Source: Lentihominibacter butyricus
GTDB taxonomy: Bacteria; Bacillota; Clostridia; Peptostreptococcales; Anaerovoracaceae
Length of the DNA stretch: 64,000 nucleotides
Direction of reading: 5' to 3'
NCBI RefSeq assembly: GCF_025567305.1
Contig: NZ_JAOQJP010000002.1
Coordinates: 62,001 to 126,000, forward strand
Of the stretch, positions 59,341 to 64,000 are shown piece by piece (positions within the stretch are counted from its first letter, which is position 1; each line of letters opens with the position of its first letter). A program made the translations under genes and the position numbers. The notes under the pieces are model-generated. The model saw only the letters and a program-made list of their open reading frames with translations, was not told where the DNA came from and searched no databases.

Positions 59341-60876
59341 CTAGATCCTGTCGATCAGTATCAGCTCGGCGCCCACTCCCTCGAATATCGTTCGCACGCT
59401 GAGCGCGTCCGAGCTGATGTAGCTGCTCGTCCTGATATTCGGCTCAGATATCATCTTGTTTATAAAGTTTTCCCTCAGGCTGGATCGCTTGTCCGGATTG
59501 AAACCATGTGCGATCTTTGCAAGAAAGTTCTCCTTTTCCATCCTGTACCTGATCACTCTGAAGTTTCCCGAAAGCCCTGTGCAGCGCACGAGGAACTCCA
59601 TCTCGTTCTCATAGTTCCTGACGATCCTCATCAGATCATCTCTGCTCATTATCTTACGCAGGTTCTTGCCTGTGTTTTCATCGAAGTTGTACACCAGGAT
59701 GCTGAGACTGTTCAGCACACCAGGGAACTTGCACTTTGTCGAGACTATATAATTCTCGCCTGCCGCGATGATGTTCTCATTCAGCTCCCTGAACTTGCGG
59801 TACGGATCCGCGAGGACACGGTTCACATCTCTTTCCATTATCTCCGACATGCTGACCGGCTTCTTTATCACTTCCGCGAACTCATCATAAATATCGATAT
59901 CTATTATCACAGGCTTAGCCTTGAATTTATCAGCGTAGTCAGCGTAGATCCCCTTGACCTGCTTTCTTATCGCCTCTTCTATCTCTGCCGGAGTCGCAAG
60001 CTTGTACTGTGCGGCTATATCGCGGCTTATTATCTTTCCTATATATTTTTTACGGTATTCCAGCGGATGCATGCCGAACCACTGCTCGAAATGCTTTATA
60101 TAATATCTCACAGCTGAAAATCCGGTTTCCTCCGCGATCGCTCCTATTTTCTTGTTGGTCCCCAGCAGAAGACGCTCGGATTCCTCGACTCTTATATAGC
60201 TCAGCAGATCCTGGAAGCTCAGTCCTGTCGCTTCCTTTATGATATGGGAAAGGTAGTAGATGCTGAGATGTTCACGATCTGCGATCTCGCTGAGCGTCAG
60301 CTTTCTCGTGTAATTGTCGTACATATAGTCAGTTATCCTGTTGAGCCTGCCGGCAAGGATCTTGTTCCCTTTGTTCTTTAGCTCATTCTTGAATCTGCCG
60401 TTTTCCATGACAAAATACTGAAAGTCGGAAAGCAGGCACGCGATCAGGTTGTGAGTGCTTTCTATCACCTTATGCTCATAACCGTAGCCCTTCTGCAGGA
60501 TCTCCATCATGATCCTCGCGAGCAGAGTACGCAGCACTTCAAGGCTCTCATCACTGTCATCCTCTATGTCTGTTACAAAGAAGTTGTTTTTAAGATTGTC
60601 ATAGTATCTGGAAAAGTACGTCAGATCCATCTGGAACATCATCACGAGATTATCCTCGTCTGTACGCTGGAAACTGTGCATTTCCCTGTCATTGAGAATG
60701 AACACGTCTCCCTGCTTGAGAGTATATGTATAATATCCGTTCCTCAGTATCACACTTCCGTCAAGGACATACACCACCTCCATATCATCATGGAAATGAA
60801 TAGGATATTCTGTTATGTTCGCCGTGACCACATTGATAGGCAGCTCATCCTTGTAAACGATTTTTTCTTTTAACAT
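59341..60876 (-). CDS. AraC-family transcriptional regulator with N-terminal cupin
   Basis: 511 residues from the ATG at 60874-60876, six bases after AGGAG. An in-frame GTG six codons earlier is less likely. Residues 15-100 form a cupin-like sensing domain (FHDDMEVVYVLDGSVIL, DVFILNDREMHSFQR). The double helix-turn-helix region lies near 180-285 (LTLSEIADREHLSIYYLSHIIKEATG, shown only in part, and GFSAVRYYIKHFEQWFGMHPLEYRK). The C-terminal 220 residues are an extra domain of unknown type (PVIIDIDIYDEFAEVI, YNFDENTGKNLRK). Longer than most AraC proteins. It may regulate the saccharopine-type gene it precedes. Confidence 0.9.
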   Translation of the reverse strand: MLKEKIVYKDELPINVVTANITEYPIHFHDDMEVVYVLDGSVILRNGYYTYTLKQGDVFILNDREMHSFQRTDEDNLVMMFQMDLTYFSRYYDNLKNNFFVTDIEDDSDESLEVLRTLLARIMMEILQKGYGYEHKVIESTHNLIACLLSDFQYFVMENGRFKNELKNKGNKILAGRLNRITDYMYDNYTRKLTLSEIADREHLSIYYLSHIIKEATGLSFQDLLSYIRVEESERLLLGTNKKIGAIAEETGFSAVRYYIKHFEQWFGMHPLEYRKKYIGKIISRDIAAQYKLATPAEIEEAIRKQVKGIYADYADKFKAKPVIIDIDIYDEFAEVIKKPVSMSEIMERDVNRVLADPYRKFRELNENIIAAGENYIVSTKCKFPGVLNSLSILVYNFDENTGKNLRKIMSRDDLMRIVRNYENEMEFLVRCTGLSGNFRVIRYRMEKENFLAKIAHGFNPDKRSSLRENFINKMISEPNIRTSSYISSDALSVRTIFEGVGAELILIDRI

Positions 60877-60977
60877 CTTCTTCTCCTGTTTCACAAATAT
60901 TATGTTAACCTATTGTCGTTTCGTATCTGACAACTTTCAACAAGTGGATATCTTTCAAATTTTAAGGGTTTCGGAAG

Positions 60978-61108
60978 TTTTCCACAATTTTTTCAAGATT
61001 GTATACGATTTTATCCAAAGATTGCTGTGGATAATTATTTTTTTGCTTTTGTGTATTTTTCAACGTTTGTCGCTGTCAAGCGCTTTTTTGACCACAAAGT
61101 TATCCACA
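60978..61108. other. Three DnaA-box-like sites in an AT-rich spacer
   Basis: TTTTCCACA (60978-60986), TGTGGATAA (61026-61034, reverse) and TTATCCACA (61100-61108) match the DnaA-box consensus TTWTNCACA. The spacer is AT-rich. No dnaA, dnaN or gyr gene is nearby, so a main origin is unlikely. A titration or regulatory site is possible. Confidence 0.4.
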
Positions 61109-61170
61109 ATTTTATTCGGATTATTCAACTTTTGCCTGCTCCATGCCAAATCCCCTGAAATTCAACGGTT

Positions 61171-61902
61171 TTACTGATTTCCACATTTATCTCTGTTTAC
61201 GTAATCACATATCCCTCTGCACAGCTCCTCAGCTATCCTGTCCTGAAAATCCTCATTTTCCAGATTTTCGGCATCCTCCCGGTTCGAGAGAAAACCGCAT
61301 TCTACTATCACGACAGGCACCTCCGGAGCCCTGAGGATAAACACATCACTTTTCCCGAGCTCGCTCCGTTTCTTGTCAGTGTTTATCTCTCTGTTCAGCA
61401 GCTGCTGCAGGATATGTGCTGCCGCTTCACTTTCTCTGACTATATCCTCATCCGCGTCAGATGAAAAAAACACCTGCGCACCTTTTACTGACCGATCCTG
61501 TGTAAAACTGTTGAGATGTATACTCACGGCAAGTTCCGCGCCCGACTCGTCGATGATGCGCTTGCGCTCCTTCATATCCTGAGTCTTCATACTGCGTATG
61601 CTCGCCGCTTCCGAATCATCGTACAGTCCCTTGTCCCCGTCTCTTGTCATCACGACTTTGAGCTTTTCAGCTTCCAGCCTGTTCCTGAGTTTCAGCGCGA
61701 TCGCCAGGTTTATGTCTTTTTCGACAGTCCCGTCAGCACTTTCCGCGCCGCCGTCCATCCCTCCGTGTCCCGGATCCAGCACGACCGCAGGGCTTTCTGC
61801 AGCTTTCCACACATGATCTGCCATATCATGCTGTGAAGGTACACCGAATACCACCCCCAGCAGTATGCACGCAACCAGTAAAATCATTCCTTTGCTTTTC
61901 AT
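61171..61902 (-). CDS. cwlD: N-acetylmuramoyl-L-alanine amidase, CwlD-like
   Basis: 243 residues from the ATG at 61900-61902, preceded by GGAGAGG. Residues 1-22 are a signal or anchor helix. The Amidase_3 domain has the zinc ligands His46 (VVLDPGHGG), Glu61 (EKDINLAIAL) and His129 (AVSIHLNSF), and the catalytic Glu201 (IVECGFLSN). The enzyme cuts the amide bond between muramic acid and the stem peptide. The size and single catalytic domain are those of CwlD, which prepares spore cortex muramic lactam, but a vegetative role is also possible. The symbol rests on this similarity. Confidence 0.85.
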   Translation of the reverse strand: MKSKGMILLVACILLGVVFGVPSQHDMADHVWKAAESPAVVLDPGHGGMDGGAESADGTVEKDINLAIALKLRNRLEAEKLKVVMTRDGDKGLYDDSEAASIRSMKTQDMKERKRIIDESGAELAVSIHLNSFTQDRSVKGAQVFFSSDADEDIVRESEAAAHILQQLLNREINTDKKRSELGKSDVFILRAPEVPVVIVECGFLSNREDAENLENEDFQDRIAEELCRGICDYVNRDKCGNQ

Positions 61903-62031
61903 AGACACACCTCTCCATCCCGGAAACATCAGCGCGATATTTCCTTTACGATAAAAGATATGCCAGTCACCGCAAATTAATCATCTAATATGTATTATAA
62001 AACAACTCGAACATTTTTAACAGCATTTTGT

Positions 62032-62060
62032 TTGACTTTTTTGTTATATACGGATAAAAT
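62032..62060 (+). promoter_or_regulatory. Promoter of the AlaX-type gene
   Basis: TTGACT (62032-62037), a 17-base spacer and TAAAAT (62055-62060), 39 bases before the start codon. Confidence 0.65.
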
Positions 62061-62098
62061 TCAATTAATCTACTTGCTATTTTATGGGAGTCAAAAAA

Positions 62099-63355
62099 AT
62101 GAAAATAACAAAATTATACCAGCAGGACCGATATCTCAAAAACTGGACTGCCAGAATAACGTCAGTCCGGGCATCAGATGAAACACCCGGTCAGTTTACA
62201 TTGACACTTGACCGGACAGCATTTTTCCCCGAAGGCGGCGGACAGAGTTGTGACACGGGAACGATCGAAACCCCTCACGGAAAATTCACAGTCATCGACG
62301 TGCAGGAAGACGGAGAAAACGTCATCCATACCGTAAAGCCGGCCGATGACAGCGGAACGCCTGAGCTTTCCACCGGCACCGAAGTGACATGCTCCCTCGA
62401 CTGGGACAGAAGATTCGACAACATGCAGCGCCACTGCGGCGAGCACATCCTTTCAGGGATATTCTTCAGTCTTTTCGGAGGAGTGAACAGAGGCTTTCAC
62501 ATGGGGCACGACTACATGACCATCGATATTTCGCTTGAAGAAAAGCCGGAGATAACCGAGATCACATATCAGGACGCCCTCAGAGCCGAGCTCGAGGCAA
62601 ACAGAGTCATCTGGTCCGCCGCACCCGTGACCGTGCTGCGCTTCGATTCGCGTGAAGAAGCCGAAAAAATGCCCCTCAGAAAAGCGCTTGCCTTCGACGA
62701 GGATATTTCTATCGTGTGCGTTGGCTCCGTCGAGAATGCCTCGGACTGCGTCGCATGCTGCGGTACTCATCCTGACACCGCAGGTCAGGTCGGCCTGATA
62801 AAGATCTACAAAATCGAAAAATACAAGGGCATGTTCAGGATATATTTTGAAGCCGGACAGCGCGCACTGGCAGACTACGACATAAAACACGACATGTTAA
62901 CGGATCTTTCAAACAGGTATTCTTCCTCAGTTGAGGATTTCCCTTCAAAGCTCAAAGCACAGGAGGAAAAGACCGCAGCCCTGAAAGACGAGCTTTTCCA
63001 TCTGAAAAAAGCGTATATAGAAAACGAATGCACGCGGCTCGATGCTATCCTCGACGGCGCTGATGCGAACGTTGTCGTCTACCCTCTCGAGCACCTTTCC
63101 CTGGATGATGCCTTCAGCATGGGCAAACACTACATGGGAAAAACCGGCCGCCTGATAATGCTTTACGCGAAAAAGAATACATCTTATATCCTCGTGTCCG
63201 ACGGCAGCATAAAGTGCGGCGCGCTCGTAAAAGAATACGCTTCATTTTACAACGGAAAAGGCGGCGGCAACGACACCTCTGCACGCGCGATATTCTCGAA
63301 TGCAGACGACGCTGCGCTTTTTGCAGATCTGATCAGAAAACACCTGATGCCGTGA
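62099..63355 (+). CDS. Alanyl-tRNA editing protein (AlaX-type) with DHHA1 domain
   Basis: 418 residues from the ATG at 62099, preceded by GGGAG. An ATG at 62084 is in frame but has no ribosome site. The editing domain starts with FFPEGGGQSCDTG. The zinc ligands are His112, His116 (RHCGEHILSG), Cys220 and His224 (CCGTHPDTAG). The last third (about 290-415) is a DHHA1 domain (GGGNDTSARAIF-like, KGGGNDTSA). This is the long form that acts free of AlaRS to remove serine or glycine wrongly attached to tRNA-Ala. Cytoplasmic. It has its own promoter and is divergent from cwlD. Confidence 0.92.
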   Translation: MKITKLYQQDRYLKNWTARITSVRASDETPGQFTLTLDRTAFFPEGGGQSCDTGTIETPHGKFTVIDVQEDGENVIHTVKPADDSGTPELSTGTEVTCSLDWDRRFDNMQRHCGEHILSGIFFSLFGGVNRGFHMGHDYMTIDISLEEKPEITEITYQDALRAELEANRVIWSAAPVTVLRFDSREEAEKMPLRKALAFDEDISIVCVGSVENASDCVACCGTHPDTAGQVGLIKIYKIEKYKGMFRIYFEAGQRALADYDIKHDMLTDLSNRYSSSVEDFPSKLKAQEEKTAALKDELFHLKKAYIENECTRLDAILDGADANVVVYPLEHLSLDDAFSMGKHYMGKTGRLIMLYAKKNTSYILVSDGSIKCGALVKEYASFYNGKGGGNDTSARAIFSNADDAALFADLIRKHLMP

Positions 63356-63497
63356 CCCGAAAGGCCCGCAACGTCCGAGACAGTCATAGCAGTCCAGCGA
63401 CCCGAATGATCTGTGCGGTTCCGCAACGTCCTGCACAGATCCGCAACAGCTTGGATCCTCGGCATCCGTGGGAATCCGAGAAACAAACCAACTATAA

Positions 63498-63577
63498 AAC
63501 CGGAGCGACTGTGATCCGCCCCCGCCCACTTCAGGCTTCAAGGGGAGCATATCATTATCGCCCCGGTTTTTCTTTAT
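63498..63577. terminator. Terminator region after the AlaX-type gene
   Basis: AACCGG near 63498 pairs with CCGGTT near 63565, followed by TTTCTTTATCTTTATT on the + strand. The pairing is long range and imperfect inside. Confidence 0.4.
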
Positions 63578-63612
63578 CTTTATTCAGCTTCGCCGTGTGC
63601 TTACGGCAGGCG

Positions 63613-64000
63613 CTATTTGATATATATGGTCACGTACCTTGCGCCCCAGCTTATGCACTCCGTATTCGTGTCCATATAGATGTCGATCGTGTTGCCCACG
63701 ATATTGCCGCCCGTGTCCTCCGCACGTCTCGCGCCGACACCCTCTATGTACACTTCCGATCCGAGCGGGATAACGCTTGGATCCACTGCGATCTCACCGA
63801 CTCTTGCCCTCGTGCCCATCGCAGTCGTGCCGCCGCCGGTATACGCGTACGCCTTTACAACGAGCTTGCGGCTGTACGACTGACCGTCAAAATTTATCCT
63901 CGTTCCGTTTGCGACCACCTTGTCGACAGCTGCCGTGAGTGTCTCCCTGGAGATCTCCGAACGCGACGATTCGACACCGTCCACATACGTCACCTTGTAT
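63613..64000 (-). CDS. 3D-domain cell-wall protein, C-terminal part (cut by window edge)
   Basis: The visible part begins upstream of KVTYVDGVESSRSEISRE and runs to the stop at 63613-63615, about 128 codons. The 3D domain is complete: YAYTGGGTTAMGTRARVG, IAVDPSVIPLGSEVYIEG and AEDTGGNIVGNTIDIYMDT, with the three conserved Asp residues. It binds or cuts peptidoglycan in YabE/MltA-like proteins. The residues before it (TYVDGVESSRSE) look like the end of a G5-like unit. The N-terminal part, including any signal, lies beyond the window. Confidence 0.88.
   Translation of the reverse strand, partial: YKVTYVDGVESSRSEISRETLTAAVDKVVANGTRINFDGQSYSRKLVVKAYAYTGGGTTAMGTRARVGEIAVDPSVIPLGSEVYIEGVGARRAEDTGGNIVGNTIDIYMDTNTECISWGARYVTIYIK

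Noticed and set aside
60902..61170. Chromosomal replication origin
   Set aside because: Three DnaA-box-like sites are present but the usual neighbours (dnaA, dnaN, recF, gyrB) are absent.

Overview
The window looks like chromosomal DNA of a mid-GC Gram-positive anaerobe (Bacillota, class Clostridia). The reasons are strong AGGAGG-type ribosome sites, TTGACA/TATAAT promoters, an S-box (SAM-I) riboswitch in front of metK, a SipW-type signal peptidase with TasA/camelysin-like substrates, wall-anchored isopeptide adhesins, and a CwlD-like amidase. Finer placement would be a guess. No rRNA, tRNA or CRISPR array was seen.

Region 1 (1-21.6 kb) is a surface-fibre locus read leftwards. A double TasA-domain protein (5951-7297) and a SipW-like signal peptidase with a very long Gln/Ala/Pro-rich tail (4550-5863) precede a tandem family of TasA/camelysin-like proteins, four in a row with one cut by the window edge. 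Each complete one carries a variable beta-helix-like C-terminal half. A fifth, more GC-rich relative sits at 12605-13771, next to a 2512-residue adhesin (14023-21561) with a fibro-slime domain, SpaA-like domains and about ten isopeptide-pilin modules. Three of these genes share an unusual 9-nt G-rich tract upstream. A rightward NSS symporter (7828-9198) and a leftward MoxR/vWA pair (9853-11882) are embedded in the locus.

Region 2 (21.8-39.7 kb) is mostly metabolism and transport. It holds an amidohydrolase with a GPH-type transporter, a second GPH-type transporter with an unknown gene, a pseudouridine synthase, a DUF815-type ATPase, an acyl-CoA synthetase, a TetR/ABC exporter operon with its own operator, a HAD phosphatase, a secreted PI-PLC-like protein, an SdpI-like protein and a LOG-family protein. 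A candidate structured RNA of about 240 nt lies at 25795-26040.

Region 3 (39.7-42.8 kb) is a small accessory island: Phd/Doc and HicAB toxin-antitoxin modules and a KilA-N protein, with terminator-like hairpin repeats around hicAB.

Region 4 (42.8-64 kb) is housekeeping and accessory: guaA, guaB, aspartokinase, metK with its SAM riboswitch, two class-C beta-lactamase-like proteins, an Fe-S aldo/keto reductase, a zinc-ribbon protein, a broken flavodoxin gene, a PD-(D/E)XK-like protein preceded by three same-stem hairpins, a saccharopine dehydrogenase-like gene, an AraC regulator, cwlD, an AlaX-type editing protein, and the end of a 3D-domain wall protein.

Several intergenic spaces carry hairpin families that share a stem but differ in the loop (TTGGTAA, TTTCAGCCA, TGCACA), GC-rich palindromes, and long direct repeats (93 bp, 96 bp). 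These are the least explained parts of the sequence.
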